A DNA stretch of 33,787 bases. Source: a virus. Positions within the stretch are counted from its first letter, which is position 1; every line of letters starts with the position of its first letter. Where the stretch lies: the IMG/VR virus record IMGVR_UViG_3300007345_000130, positions 1 through 33,787 of that record; one strand, written 5' to 3'. The notes below the pieces were generated by a model. It was given only the letters and a program-made list of their open reading frames with translations. It ran no database searches and had not been told where the DNA came from. A program made the translations under genes and the position numbers. Positions 16,730 through 26,386 of the stretch are shown here, piece after piece.

Positions 16730-19700
16730 TTACGAATCCGAATCCAATACAACTCCTTCTCCTTCAGTTCCAACATTAACAGTTCCTCTATCAACTGTGG
16801 TCAATACTACAACCTCAGAACCATTTGGAACACCGCTTTCTTCGTCAATTGTTGAATCCTCTGTTTGTATAGATATACCACCAAAAAAGTTTCGTTTAAA
16901 TTTAAAATGTCTTCTGTCATATCCATCCAAAACTCTTGAGTCCGGAAATGATAAAGAAGCACTCAAATCAGTGTCACCCAAATCAATTAAATTAATTCGT
17001 TCAAATGATTGTGTTACCGGAACATAATTGTCGTTGCTAACCGTATCATCAAAACGATATAATGTTCTGATCTCCTTCATTACCTCAGCATAATATCGTT
17101 TTCCGCCTTTGTGAACAATTCCGTCTTCGGAATAAATCTCAGAAGCATGAGTGTCAGGTTGATCGTCAACAAATGTATAAAAATTTCTTGGATGTGATGT
17201 TGTAGCGTCTACATTTGGTTTAAGTTCGTCTACTAATCCATTTCCGTCTAATACATTTCCAAATAACATTTCAGAAGACACTTCACGAATGACATCTTTT
17301 TCAGTTTCTATATCATTGTGAATTGTTAGTTCAGATGGTTTGTTTTGAACTTTATTTCGTTCCAAAATTGTCGGTTCGACCAAAATGCCAGTTCTGAAAG
17401 TAGCCTTCGCTGGAACAATAGTTTGTAAATGTTTAAACAAAGAGTTGTCAAAATATGATTTGATTAAATTAATATAACCTTGGAAATCTATATTAGACAA
17501 TCCTGTTTTATAAAACGTCTTTTTGAACGTGTCAAATGTTTTGTATTGATTTTTATATGTCTCTCTAGGATCGCCGATAAAATCTGAAATGTCAAAGTCG
17601 CCGAAAAATTCTATAATGCGTGTGTTTAAATCGTCAATCGGTGAAAAGAAAACACCCAATCCATTTGATCCCTTTGTCTTTGTCTTGGAAGACGGTTTGG
17701 TTGTTCTGCTATCATAAAACAAAGGTTTCTCAATCTCGTTTGTAATATAATTTACATTGTTACTTCTAAACTTAGCAGCTCCATAATCAGGTATCTTAAC
17801 AAGTTCTCTTGTTTGGAACTTTTTAAAATGCCAAGGAAAACTAGCAGAAACATATTGAAATACTTCTGGCTTCTGATCACAACAATCGTCACACAATGTA
17901 TCGTCGTATGATTTACTGGTTGATAAATCGTGGAAATTAATTGCTTGTATATCACCCAACTTTGTCAAACTAAGTGAGTTGTTTGGAATTGTAATAGAAC
18001 CGCTTACAGCGTCCGCTGATCCTGAATATAAATCTTGCGGTTGATTAAAGTTTAAATGTAATGCTAAATTGTCAACCGTATCCTCCGGAAAGTCAGAATC
18101 ATATCCATTGATGAAATATACATGACTGTCAAATCGTTTGTCACTCACAGGATTCTTCCAAAGTCTTACCTGATCAATCACACCATAAAAAGCTTCTGGA
18201 TCTGGAACTATAGAAGACGTAATCTGAGAAAAGTTACCAACATATACACTTGCATCTGATCCACTAGCTCTAAAGTTAGCATTATAACTTCCTGTAAAAT
18301 AAAAATCTTGTGTGTCTTCAAATACAATTCTATCGTCGATTGCTCTTTTAACCACTAAATCATATTTGATCGGAACTTGATCTACGAAAGTTTCATCGGC
18401 TAATTGTGCGGCACTCAAATTAAAAAAGTTATCCACATCATTACGACGTAACATGACACTGAACAAGTCGCCATTGAAAACCGGCAACTCATCAGACATA
18501 AGCGTTGTAATCTCAGCATTGCTTCCTGTGTCAAATGCTAATGTGAAAAATACCTTACCCCACGTGCTTCCTCGTTCACGTTGAACTCCTATCACCCAAC
18601 GATCATCACAACTCATAAGACGGAATATCTCGCCTTCGTCATATGTCTTATGAGTGTCAAAAGCAAACTTAAATTCAACTGTCTTAATATCCTTATCCCA
18701 AGGCATATTCAGATATTCGCCTTTGCCATCAAAGTGTAAAGCATAATAGTCATTGTCAAAGATAAACTGATTGTCATCTTTTGTTTTGTCTATTTTTCGT
18801 ATACCGCCGAACTCCCGAATAGAATACAAACTTCGTGGTATGCCATAGCATGTAAACAATGAACGAATACATTCCTCACTACCCTTTGTCTTTAAAATGT
18901 GAGGCAACGAATTTAAAATCCGTTTCCAAATTAACTGTGTTCTACGTTTCGCAGGTATGTCTTCCAACCCAACCGAATCCTCTGTGTCGCCAGTTAGTGC
19001 AACCAACAAATCCTCATTGTCATTTCCACTCTCAGGCGTCCATCCCAAGGATGTCAACATCGTCTTTATCATCTCATTCGACAACCCAATATCATCACGA
19101 TTCTCAACACGAGCAACAGTCGGAGTATGCTCCAAGTGCATCCAAATCTCGTCAAACGTCTGACCTACCATGTTTAGGAAATTTACATAATCACCATTCT
19201 CAGAATCCTGTATGATAAAATCAGGTGTGTTGCTTATCAATGAATCGTCATTCCACTCATCATATAATGACGCTGATGTTTCATATGTTCCCTGTAAAGT
19301 AGTTGTTCCTACAGGTTTACTATGTTCTATATACCAATCAGGATTGTCAAATAAAAATTGTTCATATCCATCAAATCCCTCTTTGATCGTTTGGATCTCA
19401 TTCGACCTAACACTTCTATCAGCAAGATGATATATGTCATTTGGAGAATCTACCAACTTAACATCAATCAAATCAATTTCATCTTCCAATTCATTTATAC
19501 GATTTAATTTATATTCGTAATTGTTGACACGAGCAGTTGCAGATGAAAATTTAATAAATTTAGAAAAATCCGAATAATCTATGTTTATTTTATTATTATC
19601 ATCTTCTTTTTTAAGAAGAATATCTAATGAACCGCTGTCAGCAACACTATCCAACGTATATTCTTTTGTGGAAAATAAATTTTCACTGTCGTTAGCAAAG

Positions 19701-20935
19701 AAATTGGGGCCTTTAATCTTGTTTAACGTTATTTTATTATTTTTGTAAACTATAAAATCATTATAAACAGGATTGGTTGTAAGTCTTGAAAATATAAATT
19801 TATCGCCAACGGTATAATCTTCTAACAACGGTTCTGCTAATTTAAGTAAAAGCGGTTCATGTTTACCCTCAATAGAAACGTTTTCTCCGGAAGCAATATA
19901 ATTAACAACAGGAAACATTACATTATTTCCGAAGTTGATAAAATGTTTTAAGAAAATGTTATTTCTTTCAAAATACAACGATTCAGCGTCATCGATTGAA
20001 ACCGTGAAGATTTGATCGAATATTCCTTTTAGATAAGAGATATATTCTTCAAACTCATTGCTGACAACTGTAGATTTTTTATTTAAATGAAATCGTATTA
20101 ATGTATCAGAGGTATTATCGTAAAGTTCTCTAATTTGTTCAAACGTAACTTCTTCTTCGTTTTGTGAAAACAACCAATTTTCCAATTGATATAAAATGGT
20201 TTTGTCTTTTTCAACGTCTTGTCTGAAAATCCCAAGTAGAAAATTGATCATATCAATGTCTCTTGGAAGAGCATATAACAATTTTATTTCTTGAACCAAT
20301 CTTTCATTATCTTCGACTGTAGAAAGAAATATTTTATCGATTTGTTTTTCGTTTATATTGATTAAAATATCATCTGTTATTTCTTTACCGAAAAATGAAT
20401 TATTTTTTACTTTTGAAAATTGTTTGTTTATATAAACATCTTCATTTGCTCTTTTTGCAGGAACAACCTTTAACTCGGTTCGTGATGGAGAAATTTCTGA
20501 AATTTCTAATTTTTCATCGTTACCACCGATTACGTCGGTCATTAAAGTATAAGCAACTTTATATGAACCAGGTCCAAGATCAATGTCTTTTAAATCATCT
20601 GTCGGAGAAACAATCAATTGTTTTAACGATGCGCTTTCCACCGTAAACATTCCAGATTTAATAGAATCGAAGTTGTATTTTATTAGATTGTTGTCTAAAT
20701 CTGTATATGTTCTTTGGATTGATTCGGATTCTAATTGATTGTCGTTTCTTTTGTGAGCAATTAAATTGTTTGTTTTGTCGTAAACAGATACCTCAATCTT
20801 TTCATCCGGAAGTTGACCAAATTTAACTTTCTTTGTTTTTGATGCAACTATAACATCAAGATCTTTCTGTTCAAGAAAATATCCTGTGTTTAATGAATTT
20901 GTAACTTCTGTATTATATTTGTATTCCAGCTTCAT
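16730..20935 (-). CDS. Large baseplate/tail protein with Tail_P2_I-like and LamG-like domains
   Basis: A 1401-residue protein, the largest in the window. Residues about 664-712 (ILNSLPHILKTKGSEECIRS, then CYGIP and SIREFGG) match a motif I know from tail proteins related to P2 gpI that sit in the baseplate wedge. Residues about 730-945 look like a concanavalin A/LamG-type jelly roll (LHFDGKGEYLNMPW at the start, YGVIDQVRLWKNP near the end), which often binds sugars. A Cys cluster CDDCCD is at 1015-1020. By position after gp6 and by size it may replace T4 gp7 (1032 residues), but I see no direct match. It starts one base after the 83-residue gene's stop. Probably a wedge arm carrying a glycan-binding or stabilising domain. 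Confidence 0.83.
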   Translation of the reverse strand: MKLEYKYNTEVTNSLNTGYFLEQKDLDVIVASKTKKVKFGQLPDEKIEVSVYDKTNNLIAHKRNDNQLESESIQRTYTDLDNNLIKYNFDSIKSGMFTVESASLKQLIVSPTDDLKDIDLGPGSYKVAYTLMTDVIGGNDEKLEISEISPSRTELKVVPAKRANEDVYINKQFSKVKNNSFFGKEITDDILININEKQIDKIFLSTVEDNERLVQEIKLLYALPRDIDMINFLLGIFRQDVEKDKTILYQLENWLFSQNEEEVTFEQIRELYDNTSDTLIRFHLNKKSTVVSNEFEEYISYLKGIFDQIFTVSIDDAESLYFERNNIFLKHFINFGNNVMFPVVNYIASGENVSIEGKHEPLLLKLAEPLLEDYTVGDKFIFSRLTTNPVYNDFIVYKNNKITLNKIKGPNFFANDSENLFSTKEYTLDSVADSGSLDILLKKEDDNNKINIDYSDFSKFIKFSSATARVNNYEYKLNRINELEDEIDLIDVKLVDSPNDIYHLADRSVRSNEIQTIKEGFDGYEQFLFDNPDWYIEHSKPVGTTTLQGTYETSASLYDEWNDDSLISNTPDFIIQDSENGDYVNFLNMVGQTFDEIWMHLEHTPTVARVENRDDIGLSNEMIKTMLTSLGWTPESGNDNEDLLVALTGDTEDSVGLEDIPAKRRTQLIWKRILNSLPHILKTKGSEECIRSLFTCYGIPRSLYSIREFGGIRKIDKTKDDNQFIFDNDYYALHFDGKGEYLNMPWDKDIKTVEFKFAFDTHKTYDEGEIFRLMSCDDRWVIGVQRERGSTWGKVFFTLAFDTGSNAEITTLMSDELPVFNGDLFSVMLRRNDVDNFFNLSAAQLADETFVDQVPIKYDLVVKRAIDDRIVFEDTQDFYFTGSYNANFRASGSDASVYVGNFSQITSSIVPDPEAFYGVIDQVRLWKNPVSDKRFDSHVYFINGYDSDFPEDTVDNLALHLNFNQPQDLYSGSADAVSGSITIPNNSLSLTKLGDIQAINFHDLSTSKSYDDTLCDDCCDQKPEVFQYVSASFPWHFKKFQTRELVKIPDYGAAKFRSNNVNYITNEIEKPLFYDSRTTKPSSKTKTKGSNGLGVFFSPIDDLNTRIIEFFGDFDISDFIGDPRETYKNQYKTFDTFKKTFYKTGLSNIDFQGYINLIKSYFDNSLFKHLQTIVPAKATFRTGILVEPTILERNKVQNKPSELTIHNDIETEKDVIREVSSEMLFGNVLDGNGLVDELKPNVDATTSHPRNFYTFVDDQPDTHASEIYSEDGIVHKGGKRYYAEVMKEIRTLYRFDDTVSNDNYVPVTQSFERINLIDLGDTDLSASLSFPDSRVLDGYDRRHFKFKRNFFGGISIQTEDSTIDEESGVPNGSEVVVLTTVDRGTVNVGTEGEGVVLDSDS

Positions 20936-20936
20936 A

Positions 20937-21188
20937 TCATTCTTCTATCTGTGTTGGAATATTAATCTCAAATTCGGTAAATGCTGCATCAAATCGTTCT
21001 TCGACAGCGTCAGTATCATACACATCAGAAATTAACGGTATAGAAATGGTAGAATTGTTGATTTTAGATTCATCGTAATCCAATCTCAACACACCATATT
21101 CATCAAACGTAGATGCTATGGAGCCGCTTGAAACGACTTGTTCAAGTTCTTCGTTTGAATAATTCTGTAGAAAATCAGGTAAAGCCAT
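20937..21188 (-). CDS. Small acidic protein in the baseplate operon
   Basis: An 83-residue acidic protein with no recognised motif, lying between the DNRLRE-type protein and the 1401-residue protein with a one-base gap on each side. This tight spacing and its long open frame support a real gene that is translationally coupled. It may be a small baseplate component or an assembly factor for the large neighbour; this is inferred from position only. Confidence 0.7.
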   Translation of the reverse strand: MALPDFLQNYSNEELEQVVSSGSIASTFDEYGVLRLDYDESKINNSTISIPLISDVYDTDAVEERFDAAFTEFEINIPTQIEE

Positions 21189-21189
21189 A

Positions 21190-23439
21190 TTAAATACTTA
21201 TTTTGAATGCTTTATTATCTGTAACAATAATAGTAGAATTTGTAAACACTACTTTTATAACTACTTTGAAATATCTTTCTTGTGGGAAATTTGTGGTATC
21301 TAATATAAAATAATTTCCATTATCATCTACACTTAATTTTGTTCCCGTCACATCAAAGTCGATCAAATACTCTTCACTATGAGCGTCTTGTATAGCATAA
21401 TAAGATGCCACAGGCAACTTCTTGGACGTGTTATAACGAGTAAATTGATTTTCAAATGTTTTCACAGGAAATTTATCTCTCGCAAAAACATCAATTCTAG
21501 CCTTTTCACCAGAAATATATTCTTTTTTAAGATTAGCGGTTGTAATCATAAGTTGATCACTTTCGGTTGCTGTAACCAAAGAACCTGTTCTAACACTATC
21601 ATCCCACTTAACTGCAAGATGTGGAATATAAATTGTATTGGTATCTTGTGCAAAAAACTTAACTCCGCCAAATACAACTGAACTGTTTTCTTCGCTTGAC
21701 TTTAACTCAAATCCATTATTAGGCGTCGCTCCAATCAACCAAGAATTAACAATGTCGGTGACGTTCATGTTTATATCTGAACTTTGATTGTTGAAACTCT
21801 GGCTAACGGAACTCGTCAATGAAGTTGTTATTTTAGCACCACTCAATTTAACTTGACTACTTCCTGATTGCAATCCTATGTTTTGTGATAATAGATAATC
21901 GTCAGTAGCAGACACCGTTAATACAGAAGCAGAAGCTGATGAACTAACAAATGTCAAAACTGAATTTAATTTATCATTTAAATTACTTACGGAATCCTCT
22001 ACAGTTGATCCTGTAGCAAAGTGATATACTCGATTAGCAACATCATCCCCAACCACAGTCAAAGAACTTGAAGCGACTCCACCAGCAAAACTGGAAGTTG
22101 TTGATCCTGATTGAAAGTAATATGAATTGCCATCCAATCCGGATACACTGGACGTAAATAACAAAGACATATCTTTTGTTGTGTTGAATGTAAATCCACA
22201 ACTTGATGAAATTTCATTTAACTGACCAACCAAAGCATAAAATCTTGTTTTCAATCCGGTATATTTACCGCCTGCTAATGTCAATTTGTTAGCAACAGGT
22301 TTTGAAAGTGGGTTTCCACATATGTCTAAACTCTCACTCAATGTTGTGTCAGCAATATCCCATAAATAATATTTGTTACCGCCTTCACCAGAATCAACCG
22401 AATTCATAATTACATATGAACTTGTAAACGAAGATGACACTGACGCTGATATCGAACTTGAATATGAACTTGATACACTAGCTGTAATATAAAAGTCAGA
22501 CACGGAGTTTATTGCTTGTGACATAGAGTTTGCTGTCTCAACTACATTACTTGCTGAATAAAAGAACTGTAAATTTGAACAAGGAGGAGCAACAATGTCT
22601 TTGTTTGATGAAACGATCAAACTTGCGGTTGTCTCACAATCAACGATTTCAAATCTATCACCAGCAACAATTCCATTCACCAAAAACGAAGCAGACGCTT
22701 CAACTGGCGTTTTACTGGAACCATCCCAACCAAAATAATAAACATCACCACAGTCAGGCGGAACATTGCCATTGACAACAATAAGTTTACATTCTTTACT
22801 ACCTGAAAAAATAAATTGATCAAAGTCATTGATAGCCGTAATTTGCATCGAACTTGTAGCAAATCCAGATTGAGAAACTTGGATGCTACTTGATGCATTG
22901 AACGTGTAATTTAATCCATTTGAACTGGTGACATAAAATAATTGACCTTGTTCGTATGAAGTAAAATTCATAGTAGCGGAAGGTGCTGATAAAGACGAAC
23001 TTGAAATTGTTCCGTATGTTGTGACTCCGCCATATGAACTCGTTGGTGAATATGTGCTATCCCACAACTGACCTCCATACGTGTCTCTGTATTTCCAAGA
23101 CGCTCCTACTATAGTATCATCGTCAAATAAACGACCAGTTCCCATCACCCAACTCTGGGATATAGGATTTGCTATTATGTCATAAGCAATCGGAGTCTCA
23201 AATGCCTCAACTGTATAAAGTTTTAAATAAAATTTAGGATCAACAATCTTACCAGTAGCAATAGATTGTGATATGCTAGATAAGTCAAATTGGATTAATG
23301 CGCGAGATATATGGTCGCCGCATTCATCTGTTGAACCCTTACCGATTTCCAATACTTCATCTTTGCCAAAATTTCGATATTTTAACAGTTTGTGATTGGA
23401 TACGAATGTGTCTTGTTGAGGATAAACAAATGTAATCAT
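21190..23439 (-). CDS. Tail/baseplate protein with split DNRLRE-type jelly roll
   Basis: A 749-residue protein. The N-terminal 125 residues (DTFVSNHK, SRALIQFDLSSI, then a Trp-rich end) resemble the first half of DNRLRE-type beta domains, and residues about 553-613 (INMNVTDIVNSWLIG, NNGFELKSS, IPHLAVKW) resemble the second half. Between them is a Ser/Thr-rich stretch of about 400 residues with several similar units (for example SMSQAINSVSDFYITASVSS at 305-324 and NLNDKLNSVLTFVSSSASAS at 486-505). The C-terminal 130 residues are another beta domain. It lies between gp6 and the 1401-residue protein, so a baseplate-peripheral role is likely. It has no Shine-Dalgarno sequence; a TATTTATA motif ends 7 bases upstream of the ATG. 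Confidence 0.82.
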   Translation of the reverse strand: MITFVYPQQDTFVSNHKLLKYRNFGKDEVLEIGKGSTDECGDHISRALIQFDLSSISQSIATGKIVDPKFYLKLYTVEAFETPIAYDIIANPISQSWVMGTGRLFDDDTIVGASWKYRDTYGGQLWDSTYSPTSSYGGVTTYGTISSSSLSAPSATMNFTSYEQGQLFYVTSSNGLNYTFNASSSIQVSQSGFATSSMQITAINDFDQFIFSGSKECKLIVVNGNVPPDCGDVYYFGWDGSSKTPVEASASFLVNGIVAGDRFEIVDCETTASLIVSSNKDIVAPPCSNLQFFYSASNVVETANSMSQAINSVSDFYITASVSSSYSSSISASVSSSFTSSYVIMNSVDSGEGGNKYYLWDIADTTLSESLDICGNPLSKPVANKLTLAGGKYTGLKTRFYALVGQLNEISSSCGFTFNTTKDMSLLFTSSVSGLDGNSYYFQSGSTTSSFAGGVASSSLTVVGDDVANRVYHFATGSTVEDSVSNLNDKLNSVLTFVSSSASASVLTVSATDDYLLSQNIGLQSGSSQVKLSGAKITTSLTSSVSQSFNNQSSDINMNVTDIVNSWLIGATPNNGFELKSSEENSSVVFGGVKFFAQDTNTIYIPHLAVKWDDSVRTGSLVTATESDQLMITTANLKKEYISGEKARIDVFARDKFPVKTFENQFTRYNTSKKLPVASYYAIQDAHSEEYLIDFDVTGTKLSVDDNGNYFILDTTNFPQERYFKVVIKVVFTNSTIIVTDNKAFKISI

Positions 23440-23446
23440 GATACTA

Positions 23447-23454
23447 TATAAATA
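23447..23454 (-). promoter_or_regulatory. TATTTATA motif (candidate late promoter), 7 nt before ATG
   Basis: The sense strand reads TATTTATATAGTATCATG, in the gap between gp6 and the DNRLRE-type gene. No ribosome binding site lies between motif and start codon. Confidence 0.5.
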
Positions 23455-23460
23455 TCACAA

Positions 23461-25356
23461 TTACAAACATTTTCCGCTTATATCCTTTCCTGGATTCTTA
23501 ACCTCAAATATTGATGGGTCTAATGATGGATAAATTATTTTGTCTATAGTAGCTTTCTCAATGTTATACTCAACATCAGAATAATCATCACCATCAACTT
23601 TTGTTAAATTTCTGACTTTCACGTTTTGAACGGATTGAACTCCTTCAACGTTGGCCAATGCTAATTCAAATTTACTAATATTGATCGTTTGGTTGAAGTT
23701 CATATTGTCGATGTTAAAGAACTCTTTAGATTCATTTAAGCATCTAACCAACACTTCACGTTTGTTTTCTCCTTTGAATGTAGTTATTTCAAAGTAAACG
23801 CCAATGTTAACAATAAAACCATCCATCAAATTAACTTCGTCGGTCAACATTCTATATCTCGAAATATATTGTTTTACATTATTTCGTAAAGCAGCATTCA
23901 TTTTAACAAGTTGTTTTTTCTTGTTTAATGTCAATGTGTAAATGTTTATATCAAAAGACTTATCAAGATTTTTGTCAGCGTTCACCGCCTGTTCAGATAT
24001 CTCATTGTCAGTAGCAACATGAACCTTAGCAACAGACCCATATCTAGACGGCATACTTAATATCCTAGCAACATAATCCTCTTTACTTACAATACGACTT
24101 TGAGCCTGATGATACGCTAAAGCATTTTCACGAATCTCTTCATCGGTTTCAGCACCAGCTCCACCTGTAGCAGCTTCACTGTTGGTTACTTTTAAACTAT
24201 TTCGTAAGTTTAATACCAACTCTCTTTCAAATTCAGGATAATCATCCAATGCATTTGAATATTCAACGTTGCTTATTTGAGTAACTTCGTTTGAGTTTAT
24301 ATTAGCTTCTATTCCACCACCAACAATATATCTAACCGTCAATATAGTGTTGTTTGGTGCTAATCCATAATTCTGACTTTGTAAAAACTTAGACGGATCA
24401 ACAGTAGCATTCAGTTTGCTTATCGCGCTTTTCTGAATGTTTTTGATGTCTAAAATAATTTCATCTTCTTCAGAAGAGTTAATTCCAGCTCCAAATTCTA
24501 AATATGTTTTATCGTCAGAAGAAACTCCTGTGATAAATTTTCTGTTTGTTCGTAATGATCCAATTAACGAAGGAACGGATTCTTTAAACCGATAAAACTC
24601 ACCATCATTACGTTTAACATTTTCAACGTCAGTATATACAATGTCTTGAGATAAATAATCAACTTCATGCCATTTATTATTGTCAGAATCAATAACGCTT
24701 AATACATCAATTACATTATCTTCATCCAATTCTATTCTAAAAAATTCTTGTGCTGAACCAACACTAACTTGTTTTTCTACTATTCTTCCTGAATAAGCAT
24801 TAACTGTTTTCTTTAATAAAAACAATTGAACTTGATTCAATTCGTCACGACTATATGCTGTAACTGTCAATGGAGAATCTTGGCTATCAACTGAGAAATC
24901 CACCGCTTCTGTTGTGATAAATCCTACTCCTTCGGAAGTAGTTACTTCCATGTCTTGTAATAAAGTAAAAGCAAATCTAAAGTCTGGTTTAGCAACACCA
25001 TCAACTTCAATAGAAGGCACCAATTGAAAAACATCCAATGGACAAAACGCAGGTCTTGTCACTTTAGGTTTATATCCCAACGTTTTAGCATTAGCCATGA
25101 TGTTACCACGCTCAGTTGTATATGGTAATAACGCCTCTTTAAATTGATAGTCTGTATAATATGATAATACATCACCAACATAAGACGCTAACTTGATATA
25201 CAACATGCCTGGCGACGTAGGATTGAAATCTTTAAATGTATTTGGAAAGTATGTTTTAGCATACTCTAATAGATTTTGTTCAAACTGATCAAAGTCTTTT
25301 GACAAGTAATTAACTTGTTGTGATTTTTTTGCGAAATTTTTACTGCTTTTCTTCAT
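23461..25356 (-). CDS. 6: Baseplate wedge protein gp6
   Basis: A 631-residue homologue of T4 gp6 (660 residues), related to the P2 gpJ family, which dimerises between wedges to form the inner baseplate ring. The N-terminus has the family signature: YLSKDFDQFEQNLLEYAKTY, then FNPTSPGMLYIKLASYVGDV and the following residues up to about 100. The middle has TGGAGAETDEEIRENA, the loop before the conserved SRIVSKEDYVARIL (about 400-430). The start codon overlaps the gp25 stop (TAATG), so gp25 and gp6 are translationally coupled as in many myoviruses. All parts look intact. Confidence 0.93.
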   Translation of the reverse strand: MKKSSKNFAKKSQQVNYLSKDFDQFEQNLLEYAKTYFPNTFKDFNPTSPGMLYIKLASYVGDVLSYYTDYQFKEALLPYTTERGNIMANAKTLGYKPKVTRPAFCPLDVFQLVPSIEVDGVAKPDFRFAFTLLQDMEVTTSEGVGFITTEAVDFSVDSQDSPLTVTAYSRDELNQVQLFLLKKTVNAYSGRIVEKQVSVGSAQEFFRIELDEDNVIDVLSVIDSDNNKWHEVDYLSQDIVYTDVENVKRNDGEFYRFKESVPSLIGSLRTNRKFITGVSSDDKTYLEFGAGINSSEEDEIILDIKNIQKSAISKLNATVDPSKFLQSQNYGLAPNNTILTVRYIVGGGIEANINSNEVTQISNVEYSNALDDYPEFERELVLNLRNSLKVTNSEAATGGAGAETDEEIRENALAYHQAQSRIVSKEDYVARILSMPSRYGSVAKVHVATDNEISEQAVNADKNLDKSFDINIYTLTLNKKKQLVKMNAALRNNVKQYISRYRMLTDEVNLMDGFIVNIGVYFEITTFKGENKREVLVRCLNESKEFFNIDNMNFNQTINISKFELALANVEGVQSVQNVKVRNLTKVDGDDYSDVEYNIEKATIDKIIYPSLDPSIFEVKNPGKDISGKCL

Positions 25357-25733
25357 TATATTCCAATCGTCAAAGTTTCAACGTTGCTTGTGTCTCCAAC
25401 GGTAAAGTGTATTTTCATGAACAATCTATTTAAATCGATCGTCTGTCCATCTCGATCAAACTCTATATTCTGAATGTTTATATAAGGCAACCAAGCTGCC
25501 ACTTCATCAATTATAGTTTGACTTACAATTTCTTCAACGTCATCAATGTTATGTTCAAATAATACAGAATACAAATCCGTTCCGAATTGTGGCGTCATCG
25601 GAATTTCACCTTTACGAGTAAGCATCAATGTTTTTAAATTATTTTTGGCTACAGATAACGTGTCAAACGTTTGTTCAAAAAATCCGTTTTTTCCTCTTCG
25701 TATAGGTAAACTCAATCCCAATGGTGTCGCCAT
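25356..25733 (-). CDS. 25: Baseplate wedge protein gp25
   Basis: A 125-residue protein of the GPW/gp25 family (T4 gp25 has 132 residues). It plugs into the gp6 ring and helps nucleate sheath assembly. The family pattern is present: NLKTLMLTRKGEIPMTPQFG (residues about 32-51), then GTDLYSVLFEHN, an acidic helix and a C-terminal strand pair. A good Shine-Dalgarno AGGAG lies about nine bases before the ATG, just after the preceding gene's stop. The stop overlaps the gp6 start. Confidence 0.93.
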   Translation of the reverse strand: MATPLGLSLPIRRGKNGFFEQTFDTLSVAKNNLKTLMLTRKGEIPMTPQFGTDLYSVLFEHNIDDVEEIVSQTIIDEVAAWLPYINIQNIEFDRDGQTIDLNRLFMKIHFTVGDTSNVETLTIGI

Positions 25734-25737
25734 CTAT

Positions 25738-26355
25738 TTAAACTCCTTTGCTAAAATCTATGTTGCTAGGGCCTTTTTTGACAGACGCCTTGTTAACTTT
25801 ATCCATGAACCCACTGTAATTTTTTGTAAGAGCACCCAAAACTTCAGGTGCAGTTTCAGCCAACTGTTCAGCAGATATTTGTTGTGGAGCACCTTCCGCT
25901 GTTTGGGTCGGTAACATCGCCTGTGCCCGTTGATCGAATCCATCGAAAGCACCTGGCTTAGCAATACTAGGTGTATACTCCGTTTCAGCATACATAGCAT
26001 CCATTTTTTGTTGCTCCATCTGTTCCGCCATCATCATAGCAGGTGTCATATGAGCACCCATTGTTCCCTCCTGTGGAACTCCACCCTGAGTTTGATTCAG
26101 AATTTCATTCAACATAGGATTATCAGTATATTTGATCTGACCATTATCTTCTACACGCTTTTCAGGCGCCAATCCCATCATCTCTACCAAACTTTCACCT
26201 TTGGATTTTTGAACGATTGGTTTAGAAGGTTGTTTTGTTTCTTCATGAATTAAGATAGCCTCCGCTAACATACCAGGGAGAATATCTCCTATAACCTTAA
26301 CAACTTCCTCTTTAATCAAGGGTTGTAATATTTTTTTTAACTGATCTTTTTTCAT
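25738..26355 (-). CDS. Unrecognised baseplate-cluster protein, 205 residues
   Basis: A helical, Gln/Ala/Met-rich protein. The first 40 residues (MKKDQLKKILQPLIKEEVVK and the rest) form a charged amphipathic helix; the middle (about 85-160) is rich in Gln, Met, Ala and Pro and looks flexible; the end has a short helical segment. There is no enzyme motif. It lies directly before gp25, four bases from its start, so it is probably a minor baseplate or tail-assembly protein. It has no Shine-Dalgarno sequence; a TATTTATA motif ends four bases before the ATG. Confidence 0.72.
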   Translation of the reverse strand: MKKDQLKKILQPLIKEEVVKVIGDILPGMLAEAILIHEETKQPSKPIVQKSKGESLVEMMGLAPEKRVEDNGQIKYTDNPMLNEILNQTQGGVPQEGTMGAHMTPAMMMAEQMEQQKMDAMYAETEYTPSIAKPGAFDGFDQRAQAMLPTQTAEGAPQQISAEQLAETAPEVLGALTKNYSGFMDKVNKASVKKGPSNIDFSKGV

Positions 26356-26359
26356 AATA

Positions 26360-26367
26360 TATAAATA
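26360..26367 (-). promoter_or_regulatory. TATTTATA motif (candidate late promoter), 4 nt before ATG
   Basis: The sense strand reads TATTTATATATTATG in the 31-base gap before the 205-residue gene. No ribosome binding site is seen. Confidence 0.5.
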
Positions 26368-26386
26368 TTGAATTTATTGATTTTCA

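Noticed and set aside
25546-25914. A 122-codon plus-strand open frame across gp25 and its upstream neighbour
   Set aside because: It is antisense to two supported genes and has no start signal or motif.
3349-26367. TATAAATA on the plus strand as rightward T4-type late promoters
   Set aside because: No plus-strand gene lies downstream of any copy, and the copies keep a fixed short distance to minus-strand start codons, so the minus-strand reading fits better.
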